Source: Gonocerus acuteangulatus (lineage: Eukaryota; Arthropoda; Insecta; Hemiptera; Coreidae). Taken from it: a stretch of 64,000 bases of DNA. The notes under the pieces were generated by a model. It had not been told where the DNA came from. It was given only the letters and a program-made list of their open reading frames with translations, and did not search any database. Positions 21,871-32,600 of the stretch are shown here, one piece after another. Numbering within the stretch: the first letter of the stretch is position 1; each line of letters starts with the position of its first letter. Location of the stretch: NCBI GenBank assembly GCA_946811695.1, contig OX328123.1, positions 40,889,764-40,953,763 on the forward strand, read 5' to 3'. Made by a program: the position numbers and the translations under genes.

Positions 21871-22563
21871 CGGAGTTTTTTTTTTTTTATGGAAGTATTG
21901 TTTTAAGAATTCATGAAATTGTGGGACGCTCGTTAAAAGCTTTTAGGTAAATTACGTTTAGAGTGGATATTTAGACGTCGACCCAAATGGTAAGCGCGCA
22001 TGTCTTGGAAAAGGGGGCGATGGACCTCCATATTGCCATGGTCAGTAACAATCGATCCATCAACTTTATTGCACTACGTATAAATATCAACTGGGATTTA
22101 GTAAACGAAGTGACCCCGAAATGATTTAGTGCAATCGGATTACAATCTTTTAGAATAACATTTTCAGGCGAGATATCTGTTTAGTACTTGGTGCAGTCGT
22201 GTTATCCTAGTCACTAATTCGGCCCTATCGGTGGAATGATAAAAGAGTTTTTACGGTCGGTTCTATGTTTCTGAAAAGCACCCAACAAGTAAGTCTCCAA
22301 GAGCATTAATTAAATATAATTATTTTTTATTATTTTTGTTACAAGACTTACAACTGCACGACGTTCGAGTACTTCTGAGTGGCAAGTAGAAAGAACAATC
22401 AACAAATTCTGTATAGTGATTCGTAATGCAGGATCTGATTTTGTGATCTAGGAAACTGTATTGGTTTCAGGTTCTAATTTGACGACACTTCATAAAGGTC
22501 CGCGCTAAGTGTATTGTGCTGTGCGTGATGCTATTGTTTACAAGTCCGAAAGACGAACCGTCA

Positions 22564-23157
22564 GGCCCGGTGTACACTGAAGAAACTGGTTTCGTGAAAC
22601 TCAAGTTTCATGAAACCGATAGATAGAAAACCATAGGTTGGTGCACTCAGAGTTTCATGAAACCGGGTTTCATGAAGTTCGTTAAGACCCGGTGCACATT
22701 GAAGATACTGGTTTCGTGAAACTCAAGTTGGGGTCAAGGAAGGTTTCATGAAATTCATTAAAACGGTTTCATGAAATCCGTTAAATCGGTTTCATGAAAC
22801 CCGGTTACGTGAAATTCGTTAAATCTGTTTTCTATTGCTTCAGTTTCACGTTTCATCAGTTGATCTACTAGCTCTAATAAGCGATCAAAAACTGGCTTCG
22901 ACATCCTGCAAAAATTATAAATTTATCAGGATCTCTGTTTTAGCTGGCGAGATACAACAAAACAGTTGTGTGCCGACCCCTACCTAATCATCGGCTGATC
23001 CTAGTACTTGCGTTTTTTTTATTTTTTAGCCATCACCACAACACAAGTGTATCGTCCTCTGAATCAATCAGGAAACTGATGGAAGACCGTTTATTCTGTG
23101 TGCACACTTTAATGAAGTAGGTTTCATGAAACCAATTTCTTTAGCGTGCACCGGGCC
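22564..23157. mobile_element. PIF/Harbinger-like element (594 bp)
   Basis: Ends GGCCCGGTGTACACTGAAGA and mirrored GTGCACCGGGCC, flanked by TCA and TTA, compatible with a decayed TWA 3-bp duplication. Both ends and the interior carry repeated GGTTTCATGAAACC-type palindromes (about ten, 22590-22830 and near 23120). On the minus strand near 22826-22907 a fragment reads SKPVFDRLLELVDQLM after an acceptor-like TTGCAG, resembling the start of a HARBI1-type transposase. It is a deletion derivative and cannot be autonomous. Confidence 0.7.
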
Positions 23158-23457
23158 TTAATGGTTAGCAATAACCAAGCAAACCTTGGAAAGATTTGAA
23201 AACTGAAAGAATTCTCCCTCCCGAAGTATTGAGTTCTATAGAAAATTAATTGCAGCACACACAAAATAATGATTTTCCAATCTCTGAGTTAAGACACGTT
23301 CCCTCACTCCTTATAGGGAGGAAACCCTTTTAAGATAGGCAAACATCCTATCCGGCAGTTCCGGTAAGAAACCTCAACCAACTATGAAAATATAAATCGT
23401 AAATATTTTTGAGTGTTCTCTCAAATAGAAAAAAAAAAAAAAAAAAAAAAATTCTAG

Positions 23458-23586
23458 ATTGGATCCTTCAAAAATATGATGCAGACTGCATCTTAGAGCC
23501 TGAGCTGGTAACCTCGTTGACATCAAGGCTAAACCGCTCAGTGCTGAGATTGCTGTATGAGGGGAGTGTGGCAGGCCTGTCTCAAG
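23458..23586 (+). CDS. Unrecognised gene, penultimate exon
   Basis: 43 codons of coding-like composition. Good donor context (CTCAAG|GTACTT) and a doubtful acceptor next to an A-run. Confidence 0.4.
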
Positions 23587-24616
23587 GTACTTCCAATTTG
23601 GTTTCGTTTAGCTGCTTAAATAGTGTGTGTATGTTTTATGACTTACTTTCGATGCTTTATATGAAAGTTCTGAGAACGATAAACCTCAGATTAAGTGTTT
23701 CTCACATAGCACTTACCCATAATATGCTTATTCACGGTATGAACTGAAAACTATGGTGTAGAAACTAAATATTTTGCTCACTAAGGAATGAGCCTTAGAC
23801 CTTTTTCTCGTTTGTATTCGATACATTTCACTATTTTTCGAAACTTCAGTCACCATTTTCCCCATCCCAGATCGTCCTATCAAAATGTACAAGATGTACT
23901 TTCGAATGGTTCCATTTACTCAGATTTCTAATTTATTTTCAAGGCATTAATAGTTGATTCTCCCCGTCAAATATCTACATTAAAGAAAGACTACCTGCCT
24001 TATAAACACATTCAATTAAAAGTTTCAATTTTTCATCGTGCTATTTGCGCCAAAAGAATATTGTTCCGCTGCTCCGATTTTGTTTTTTGACAAAAATAGC
24101 ATTGATTTCAGGCTAATTATTTTTCATTCTACTAGATGCTAGAGCACTTATATACAAATAAGTGTATACTTGCCAAATTAAACAGCCGATATTCTCAACA
24201 TTTCTGTTCAGTACCTCTGAATCGCGTCACTACCAGTACATTTCATGAAGTCATTCACCCTTAGTCATTATTAGCGCTGTTTTTGCCAACAGCCATAGCC
24301 ACGTTGAATGCACCGATTCCCGTTGATCACCGAAGTTAAGCAACGTCGGGGCGTGGTCAGTGCCTGAATGGGTGACCGACCACGTGCTGTTGACATTAGA
24401 AAAGGGTGGTTATCTGTAGATAGCCCGGCGCTAATAGCCAAATAGTTGATGCGCCGTTAAAAACGAAAAAAAAAATTAGCGCTGTTCCTCCCGCCCTCCG
24501 TATGGAGGAACCCCGCAAGTAAGGTTGACCTCATGACGCAATCCGGAAGTGCCGACTAGAAAATTTTGCGTTTTAGAACCCCCAGAGAACGAAAATAACG
24601 GTGGTTCAAATTTGTG

Positions 24617-24693
<77 letters not shown>

Positions 24694-25408
24694 ACCATCT
24701 AGATACCGAACTACTCGATGGTCCCAGTTAAAATTCAAGGAATTAGTGTTATAATAACAAACTAAATCAGTCTATTGGTGGGGGAAGGGTCCCAACAACA
24801 TTATAAATTCCTCTCTAACGGCCGGATCTACCTGTGTACCGAGTTTAGTCAAAATCGGACGAACGGTGTGGATTTGTATAAGGGACAAACATACAGACAG
24901 ACAGCTATAAGACGTTTTTGACTAAGTCTACGACAATCCCCAGATTAAGATCTACATGTGTACCGAGTATAGTCAAACAGTGTGGATTTTTATAGGGAAC
25001 AAACATACAGACAGACAGCTGGTAGACGTTTTTGACTTAGCCTACGACACTCCCAGATTAAGATCTACATGTGTACCGAGTTTAGTCAAAATCGGACGAA
25101 CGGTGAGGATTTGTACAAGGGACAAACATACAGACAGACAGCTGGTAGAAGTTTTTGACTTAGCCTACGACACTCCCCAGATTAAGATCTACATGTGTAC
25201 CGAGTTTAGTCAAAATCGGACGAACGGTGTAGAGACGGTACCGAGTTTGGATTTGTATAAGGCACAAAACATACAGACAGACAGCTGGTAGATTTTTTTG
25301 ACCTAGCCTAGGAGATTTCCCTTATCAAGACCTACCTGTGTGCCAAGTTTGGTCAAAATCGGTCAAACGGTGTGGATTTGTATAAAGAACAAACAGACAG
25401 AACACGTG

Positions 25409-25477
<69 letters not shown>

Positions 25478-25930
25478 TTTATGTTAGTTATTTGAAGCAA
25501 ATTAAACAAGAGTGAAGCCTACCCTATTCTTTCTGAGGAATGGGCTCATTCATAGAGGTCCTGCATGGCGGAATGTTTATATTATCTAGGGGACAGAATT
25601 TTTATGTTTTTATAAATGATATCTAAGATTTTTCTTCCACTGAATTTATTACAAACGTTTGTTGGGCAAATGGCGCCATTTTTATTTTAGTTGTTTTTAA
25701 ATGTCTTACAATTGTATTTATTACACGGAAAAAGGAATGAAAATTCATAAATTTATTTTAAATATTTAAAATCTTTTATTGAGAAATGGCGGTTCAAATT
25801 GTTTTCATTTAAATCTTTGTGTCCTCTAGAGTTGATTCAAATGTTCCGGCATATGCAAGATATCTTCAAGGGCATACCAACTGAGGACTGCGTGGGAGGA
25901 CATGAATTCATAATTGATTCCGGAATATGA
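23458..25930 (+). CDS. Two-exon C-terminal part of an unrecognised gene
   Basis: Exon 23458-23586 ends CAAG|GTACTT in phase 1. Exon 25830-25930 begins after TGTCCTCTAG and continues in the same frame to a TGA, giving about 76 aa. The peptide looks like a soluble helical C terminus, with YDADCILEPELVTSL and LIQMFRHMQDIFK, then a short tail ending FIIDSGI. I do not recognise the family. The 5' acceptor (ATTCTAG at 23451-23457) is preceded by a run of 23 A instead of pyrimidines, so the true upstream border is uncertain; earlier exons were not found. The intron holds a 5S-SINE, TA tracts and a minisatellite. Either a real gene with missing 5' exons or a relic. Confidence 0.45.
24282..24474 (+). 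repeat. 5S-rRNA-derived SINE, full length (SINE3-type)
   Basis: The first 110 bases (24284-24395) are clearly 5S-like: TTGCCAACAGCCATAGCCAC, CCGATTCCCGTTGATCACCG, AAGTTAAGCAACGTCGGGGC and GAATGGGTGACCGACCACGT follow the order of animal 5S rRNA, including the internal promoter region. A body (AAAAGGGTGGTTATCTGTAG) and the tail GATGCGCCGTTAAAAACG plus A-run follow. Exact 12-base duplications ATTAGCGCTGTT flank it (24270-24281 and 24475-24486). Not a true 5S gene: the head diverges and is fused to a SINE body. Confidence 0.93.
24622..24692. repeat. (TA)n microsatellite
   Basis: About 33 units. The left flank (AAAATAACGGTGGTTCAAAT) is shared with the left flank of the tract at 21498. Confidence 0.95.
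24815..25400 (+). repeat. Minisatellite, five units of about 113-142 bp
   Basis: The motif AGATCTACATGTGTACCGAG (or a variant) recurs at about 24823, 24948, 25061, 25185 and 25327. Each unit also has GTCAAAATCGGACGAACGGT and ACAAACATACAGACAGACAG. The array ends directly before a (TA)n tract. The open frame at 24956-25291 is a by-product of the repeat. Confidence 0.85.
25412..25475. repeat. (TA)n microsatellite
   Basis: About 32 units, abutting the minisatellite. The right flank (25480-25560) is a diverged R2 segment. Confidence 0.95.
25830..25930 (+). CDS. Unrecognised gene, last exon
   Basis: Convincing acceptor (TTTGTGTCCTCTAG). 32 codons then TGA at 25928-25930. Continues the frame of 23458-23586 exactly. 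Confidence 0.45.
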
Positions 25931-26464
25931 GAAAATTTGTTCCTTATTAAAAACTGTTTAGGAAATTAAGGCTTGTCCTAATGTTTCTAGATTTTGTACT
26001 TTTTTGTGTGGTTAATTTGTCAATAATATAATTATTTAAATACGCAGTTAACAATCGTTTGTCTAAATTGTTCCTGATTTCACTTACTACGTTTCCGAGC
26101 TGAACTGATCTGAACATTTAAAGAAAAAAAAAAAATGTTTAGCGGCTTAGTATTTACATGTTTTTGTCTACATATATATTGAAAGTAGTATCAATATCTT
26201 GTCTGCAATATGTATACAAAGCTGTATAGTACTAACTTTATATTGAACTATACATTGGAAAGGAAAATTATACATTAATTTTAATGCAAAAAAAAAAAAA
26301 AAACTAAATAAATAAAAAAAAACAAAAAACACTACATAATACCAATTGTTTTCCCATTTATCCTGCCTAGTTTTATGAAAAACATATTTTACTGCTATAA
26401 TAGAAGAGAAGAATGATTTTTTTTTTATTGAGAAAACACAAACAAAACCAAAAACAAAAAAAAA

Positions 26465-26715
26465 AAACCCCCTCCTAATTAACCGATTTAGTTTATTTTT
26501 ACAACCCATTTTTCTCTGTAGGTTACTACTACGAATACCACATTTCGTTGAAATATATCAAAAACTACGGCGTGCATGGTGAAATTAGTGTTTTGGGTGT
26601 GGGGTAAACACCCCCTTCCGTTTGACCGATTTTGTTGGTTTACGAGCTAATTGAACACTATATACCAAGTTTCGTGACGAAAAAACAAAAACTCTGGCTG
26701 CTATCGTGTTAACAG

Positions 26716-26771
<56 letters not shown>

Positions 26772-26900
26772 ATAAATTTTAACGGGGGTCATTTTTGGTG
26801 TCTGTTAGGTAGGATCGATAAAGATTTGAAGAAATTTTTGAAAAAAATTCGTCATGAGTGCAACCTCAATAGCTACTTTCCTTCGGAGGAAAGTGCTAAA
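26465..26900 (+). repeat. R3 repeat with embedded (TA)n, second copy
   Basis: Same order as 17960-18745: TTAACCGATTTAGTTTATTT, ACGAATACCACATTTCGTTG, ATCGTGTTAACAGACACACA, (TA)n at 26720-26760 with a short GT run, then AAATTTTAACGGGGGTCATT and CTTCGGAGGAAAGTGCTAAA. Confidence 0.7.
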
Positions 26901-27581
26901 AGTCCGACTCGCATAAACTGCGTCATCTTAGCGCGGTTCCGATCATATCAGTCTCATTTGGAAAGATTAACATAGAAACAGTTATTATTTTGGTTCGAAC
27001 TTTCTTGAAATTATTTTATTGCCAGAGATAAGTGACAAAGAGCCCCGTACCCTTACCTGGCAGGGTCGGCCAGCCCACCAATCCACTTCTAGAGATACTT
27101 ATTTCACAGTTCAATGCATTGAAAAATATCAAAACGTTTCACATTTTCTTGTGTTCTTCTACTAAAGCACTGATTCTACAAATAAATGCAATTTAAAACA
27201 AAAAACAATCATTTAAAAAGTGAGCTAAAAAACTACAGAACCCCGTTCAAAAGAACAAAACAAACACATTTGAAGTTTTAAGCACTTACTTCTCCGATTA
27301 ACGTCGCCTAAGTGAAAATTGCTTTAGCGAGAATTTAATGAGCATTCGATAGGGCACCGTCCACTTCCCACGATTTTACAGCCGTTTGTGAGATATTTAT
27401 GATGATCCGAAAACGTTTCATGCCTACGTAACCAAAATTTAAACATCTTTGTTTATATGAATTTCAAAAATGCAGAATTATTATAATTCTGGGGACGGAT
27501 TCATCTGGTTACCAAACTTGCCCTTTCAAATTAGACGAAAGATTTTCGTGCCACATTTAATCAAAATCGGACTATTTTTGA

Positions 27582-27584
<3 letters not shown>
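26899..27584 (+). repeat. R1 repeat, starts directly after R3
   Basis: Head AAGTCCGACTCGCATAAACT followed by R1 interior; ends near a (TA)n tract. It abuts the R3 end, so one inserted beside or into the other. Confidence 0.6.

Positions 27585-27639
<55 letters not shown>
27585..27639. repeat. (TA)n microsatellite
   Basis: About 27 units at the junction of an R1 copy and the 3' tail of the Penelope-like element. Confidence 0.95.
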
Positions 27640-27640
<1 letters not shown>

Positions 27641-27731
27641 CACTTTTTCTTGTTTCTTTTTCTGGCAGGGGATCGATAAAGTAGTACACACTTTTTTCTC
27701 ATTAACTACTTTATTTTGTATGTTTCGCCCG

Positions 27732-27766
27732 ACATGTTTCGTGCCTTTTCGCACCTCTTCAGGGGC
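27732..27766 (-). ncRNA. Hammerhead-ribozyme-like core in the Penelope 3' tail
   Basis: On the minus strand CTGAAGAG is followed by the short stem GTGC-GAAAAG-GCAC and then GAAAC. This matches the CUGANGA / stem II / GAAA core layout of minimal hammerhead ribozymes known from Penelope-like elements. Stem I and III pairing was not verified, so activity is unknown. Confidence 0.5.
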
Positions 27767-27840
27767 TTTCCTATTCAACAATAATTTTTGGAAATCTTAA
27801 ACTTATAATTTTTGTATACTAATATATATCTATCCTTTCC

Positions 27841-28934
27841 TTAAATAAATTTACATATGATTTTTAGTGTGTTCCTTTCTTCATTTAAAATGTGAACGTC
27901 CCTAAAATTAAAGTTATGTTTTAAAGTTAGTGCGTGTTCTGTCAATGTTGTCCTGTTTTCGTTTGTGTCTATGCTTTTTGCGTGTTGCACAATTCTGTTT
28001 TGCAAAAGCAGTGCCGATTCCCCAATGTAGCATGCGTTGCAATCGTTACATTATTAAGCAAATCTGAAAATAATTTAATTTTTTTAGGTGGCATTGATTC
28101 TATGATATTATCAGAATATTTTATTTTCCTTTTGCATTCTATGTCATTAAAAAAGTCGTCAGATATGCTAAAAATTTCAGGTTTAAATTCATATTTGTCT
28201 TGCTTATTCGGAAGTTCAGTTAGTCTTTTTGTGTACAATATACGTTTCGCTGCCCTTTTTATTTACTGCTCTATTAATGCTCTAGGATAGTTGTTTTCTT
28301 TAAACATTTTTCGCAATTTAGTTTTTATTTCGCAAAAATACTTAGAGGAAGTTCTATGCAGAGCTGATAATGTCCGATTGTATAACATATTCTTTTTGAA
28401 ATTAAGTGGGTGATTGGAATAAAAATTAATCATTCTTGTTGAATGATACGTCTTTGGTTTCCATTTGTATTCAATAAAATTATCCTCATTTTTGATTAGT
28501 TTCATGTCTAAAAAGTTTAATCTTTTATCTTCTTCCAACTCTTTGGTAAATTGTATATTATTATATTTGTTGTTAAAAGTTTCTAAAAGCTTATCCACTT
28601 CCTCCTCCTTTACACATAAAATAAGATCGTCTACGTATCTGTACAAAAATTGAATCTTAATTGGAACCTCCGAAATGATTTCATTAAGAATCCAATTCAT
28701 CACTATTCCAGTAACAGCAATTGGGAGCGGGTTTCCCATCTGAATTCCGTACAGTTGCTTATATATCTTTTTATTGAATTGAAAGTACCCGAATTTACAA
28801 CATAAACTGATTCCTTCAATGAATAACTCTTTATTTTTTATCTTAGTATGTTTTTCAATCTGCGTCCAATTATAAAAAGGGCAGAGAAACGTATATTGTA
28901 CACAAAAAGACCAACTGAACTTCCGAATAAGCAA
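27841..28934 (-). pseudogene. Penelope-like element: reverse transcriptase and GIY-YIG remnant
   Basis: Minus-strand frame of 223 codons with RT features: KQLYGIQMGNPL, the catalytic YRYVDD (near residue 110) and LNFLDM. After an in-frame TAA (28265-28263) the same frame continues with KRILYTKRLTELPNKQ. After a frameshift near 28035 a GIY-YIG endonuclease segment follows with CNACYIGESALLLQNRIVQH and a TAA at 27843-27841. RT plus C-terminal GIY-YIG defines Penelope-like elements. The 5' part of the RT is missing and replaced by an inverted copy of the 28195-28262 segment (28870-28940). Not functional. Confidence 0.85.
28195..28262 (+). repeat. Inverted duplication within the Penelope copy, arm 1
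   Basis: TTGCTTATTCGGAAGTTCAG and the following bases to about 28262 recur in reverse complement at 28870-28940 with a few mismatches. See the PLE entry. Confidence 0.8.
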
Positions 28935-28940
28935 GAATAT
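28870..28940 (-). repeat. Inverted duplication within the Penelope copy, arm 2
   Basis: Reverse complement of 28195-28262, placed at the 5' truncation point of the element. Accounts for the first 20 or so residues of the RT frame, which are therefore not native. Confidence 0.8.
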
Positions 28941-28989
28941 ACACTATTCACACGATGCTATCCAATATCTGCTAATGCTCTGGAAGGGA

Positions 28990-29215
28990 CTAGCTGACCC
29001 GGCAAACGTTGTTTTGCAATATACATTATTTCTAGTGAATATTTTCGTAGTCGAATAATCATTCATAAAACATATACGTTTAATGATTTTTATATAGGCA
29101 TTTTGAAAGAATGCCTTTTCACAATTGTGTTTTAGTTTTTTACGTTTTTCTCCCAAACTAAGGCAAAATCGAGAAAAATGCCAAAGGAATTTTTTTCTTT
29201 CTTTTTTCATTCGAT
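28990..29215 (-). mobile_element. Helitron 3' terminal fragment (minus strand)
   Basis: On the minus strand the segment ends TTTGCCGGGTCAGCTAG, the usual GGGTCAGCTAG terminus of insect Helitrons (CTRR end). The upstream part encodes a typical lysine-rich stretch and YCKTTFAGSAS. No Rep or helicase is present here. Confidence 0.55.
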
Positions 29216-29316
29216 GGGTTCATCTCCATCTTCCACGAAGAAGTGAGGAGGAGTACCACCGCTGGAGAAAAATGCCGTTCCATCCAAAAATATCAGCCCA
29301 GCGACGAAAAACAAAC

Positions 29317-29318
<2 letters not shown>

Positions 29319-29383
<65 letters not shown>
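29319..29383. repeat. (TA)n microsatellite
   Basis: About 32 units, ending in TACATACATATGTATGTATA. Confidence 0.95.
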
Positions 29384-29386
<3 letters not shown>

Positions 29387-29411
29387 CATATGTATGTATA
29401 TTTTGTAAGGT

Positions 29412-29494
29412 CTTCGATTTCGATAAGCTTAAGACTATGTTTTGTAAACAGTGAGCTAAGTTGACCTTAGAAGACAACAGGAATTTTTGTAATG
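29412..29494 (+). repeat. 83-bp perfect inverted repeat, left arm
   Basis: Exact reverse complement of 33934-34016. The two arms enclose the Ty3/gypsy insertion; before the insertion the spacer was about 81 bp. The arms lie outside the LTRs and are not part of the retrotransposon. Confidence 0.9.
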
Positions 29495-29524
29495 TCAGGA
29501 AATATCACGGACATACTATTATAG

Positions 29525-29679
29525 TTTAAAGGCTTCCTGATACATTCAAAAATGCACAAATATTTGATAAGCACAAAAACAACTTTTTATTTCTTTTAAC
29601 AAAGAATTAATGAATTAAAGTAATTTTATATAACCTCATAAAATAAAACATCTGTGCAACAATTCTACTAGTTGCCACA
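29525..29679 (-). repeat. 3' LTR of the gypsy element
   Basis: 155 bp, starting TGTGGCAACTAG on the minus strand and ending GCCTTTAAA. The pol stop codon (29670-29668) lies inside it. Identical to 33724-33878. Confidence 0.97.
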
Positions 29680-32600
29680 CACCTCCCCCCCAATGAGTCC
29701 GTCGAGGAAACGAAGCGGGGGGTTAATTGTTCTTCCTGACCGAGTCCTTGTCTGAGGTGTTGCGTTATCCTCGGCGGAGTCATTGGAAGAAGAGTTGTCC
29801 GATGCAGGTGCTGTCATCCGAGGACTTGATGTGGAACCTTCATCTTGAAGAAGAAAGGCTGGTTTCAGTCGATCGATGCTGACGTTCACTTGTCTGGTGC
29901 CTAATTGTAGATTAAATGTTTTTTTATCTCTACTTAGAACCTTGTAGGGGCCAGTGTAGGGGGGCGTTAGTGGCCTTCGAACTGTGTCATCCCGCACAAA
30001 CACGTGGGTACAAGTCTGTAGATCCTGATGGACAAAAGTTTTTGTTGTCGATCTTCGGTGAGGCGCAGGGCGTAGTTGTTCCATTTGCTCCCGGAGGAGT
30101 TGGACAAAAGATTCTGCTCTTTCAGGTTGTCTACACTTTTCTATCAGTTGCCCTGGCAATCGTAAAGGTTCACCATAGGTCATTTCAGCTGCACTCGTGG
30201 CATTGTCATCGCGTAAGGCTGTTCGAAGACCGAGGAGTACCATGGGTAGCAGTGAGGTCCAGTCAGAAGCGTTTAATTGTGCCGTGAGGGCGGTTTTCAG
30301 AGTCCTATGCCACCTTTCGACACAGCCATTAGCTTGAGGATGGTATGCTGTGGTTCGGCAACGCTGGAATCCCAGGGACTTGGACAGTTGGTGGAATAAT
30401 TCCGACTCAAATTGACGTCCTTGATCTGTTGTTACACGTGCAGGGACGCCAAAGCGTGAAATCCAGACATTACAGAGAGCTTCTGCACAAGATGCCGCTG
30501 ATATGTCTTGAAGTGGCTGTGCTTCAGGCCACCTGGTATATCTGTCTATTACTGTCAAACAGTATCGCATACCGTTTGAAGGCGGCAAAGGACCAATGAT
30601 GTCCAAATGAACATGCTCAAATCGGGCTGATGGTGAAAAAGTTCCGGGAGGTGCCACTGTGTGTCGATTAACCTTTGACTTCTGACAGGCGATGCAAGTT
30701 TTGGCCCAGCTCCCAATATCTTTATTCTGGTTCGGCCAGAAAAATCGTTTTGAGATCAGCCTACGTGAACCGCGAATACCAGGGTGGCTGAGGTTGTGCA
30801 AGTGCTCGAAGATAAGGCGCCGCGTGCCTTCGGGTAAGTAAGGGCGGGCGGAAGCTGTAGACGTCTCACATAACAGTGGTCGTGATATGTGCGGAAACTC
30901 TATCCACTTGAGTTGCAGATTAGGATTTTTGTGTAGATCAGGGATACTGATATCGCTGGCCTGTGCCTCTGCAATTACTTCCATTCCATCCGGGCCGTTA
31001 AATGTTTCAACTCGCGAAAATGCATCAGCAACGTCATTCTCATTTCCCGCGACGTATTGGATGTCGGTCGTAAATTGACTGATGTAATTTACCCACCGAA
31101 TCCTCAAAGGTGTGGAGGTCTCTGGTTTCTGTTGAAATGCGAATAGTAGTGGCTTGTGATCAGTCCATATCGTGAAGTGGCGGCCTTCAATTTGTGAGCG
31201 GAAGTGCCGAATTGCCTGGTGAATGGCCAAGAGTTCACGGTCGTAGGTGGAGTAGGCTCTTTGGGCATTACTGAAGGTTCTCGAAAAAAATCCCAAGGGC
31301 CGCCAGTGATCATGTTCCTTCTGTTGCAGTGCTGCTCCCATCGCTGTTGCTGAAGCATCACACACCAGGACTAGCTCTGCATTAGGACTTGGGTGAGCGA
31401 GCATAGTGGCCTTTTGGATGACTTCTTTACATCCCTCGAAAGCCTTGGAAGCCTCAGTGGTCCAGGAGATCGGGGTCTTATCGTTCTTCTTTGTTCCTTT
31501 GAGGAAAACGTTTAACGGTGCTTGAAAAGCTGCGACATGAGGGAGGCAACGCCTGTAGAAGTTGAGCATTCCTAAAAAACGTCTTAAGTCTTTCACGGTC
31601 TCTGGGCGTGGATAAGAACTTATGGCTTCGATTTTCTCTGGGAGCGCCGCGATTCCATCGCTTGTAACCCTGTGGCCTAAGAAATCCAACTCCGTGGCTG
31701 CGAATACACATTTCGCTAAGTTAATGATTAGCCCATGTTCTTCAAGGCGTCGAAAAACTTCTTCGAGATCTCTCTTGTGTTCTTCTTCATCAGCTGATGC
31801 CACGCAGATGTCATCCAAATATGCAAACACAAAAGGTAAGCCTCTGAGCGCTGAATCCAGGAACCTCTGGAAGGTCTGAGCAGCATTCCGAAGACCAAAG
31901 CACATACGCTGGAATTCGAACAGTCCAAAAGGGGTGATAATAGCTGTTTTGGGAATGTCTTCTTCTGCAATAGGGATTTGATAGTATGCTCTTTGTAAGT
32001 CTAATTTGCTAAAGACTCGTTTCCCTTGTAGGTTCAAATTGAAGTCTGCAATGTTTGGGACTGCGTAACGGTCCGGTACCGTTTTCGCGTTAAGCTTTCT
32101 GTAGTCCCCACATGGCCTGATTCCTCCATCCTTCTTCGGTACAATGTGCAATGGACTCGCCCATGGACTGTTCGAGGGGCGGATGATCCCCTCTTCCATC
32201 ATTTGTTCGAACTCGTGTTTGGCGGCTGTGTATCTATCGGGTGCTAACCTCCGGGCTTTTGCAGTTACAGGTGCTCCACGAGTCTCGATATGATGAACAA
32301 CGGGATGTGAAGGCTTTTTTACGAAGGCGTTGGGCTGAGTGAGGTTAGGAAATCGTTTTAATAGTTCAGTGTACCACTGGCCCGCAGGGATAGGAGAAAT
32401 AGCTGAGACGTGTACATCTGCAGTCCTTCCTTTAGTGGCGCGGCCTGATATTTTATCCACTAACTGGCAGCCGGCCAGATCTACCATGAGGTTGAAGTGG
32501 TACAGGAAATCAGCTCCGATAATCGGTTGTTTAACCGCCGCTAGAGTGAAGCGCCAGGACATGGAGCGTCGTAATCCGAAATCCAGTTGGATCAGTTTTC

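Noticed and set aside
24284..24395. True 5S rRNA gene
   Set aside because: Diverged head joined to a SINE body and A-tail with a 12-bp target duplication.
24956..25291. 111-codon open frame with internal peptide repeats
   Set aside because: By-product of the minisatellite at 24815-25400.
24815..25400. CRISPR-like array
   Set aside because: Units are over 110 bp with no short repeat/unique spacer pattern, and the genome is eukaryotic.
27934..28290. 118-codon plus-strand open frame
   Set aside because: Antisense of the Penelope-like remnant.
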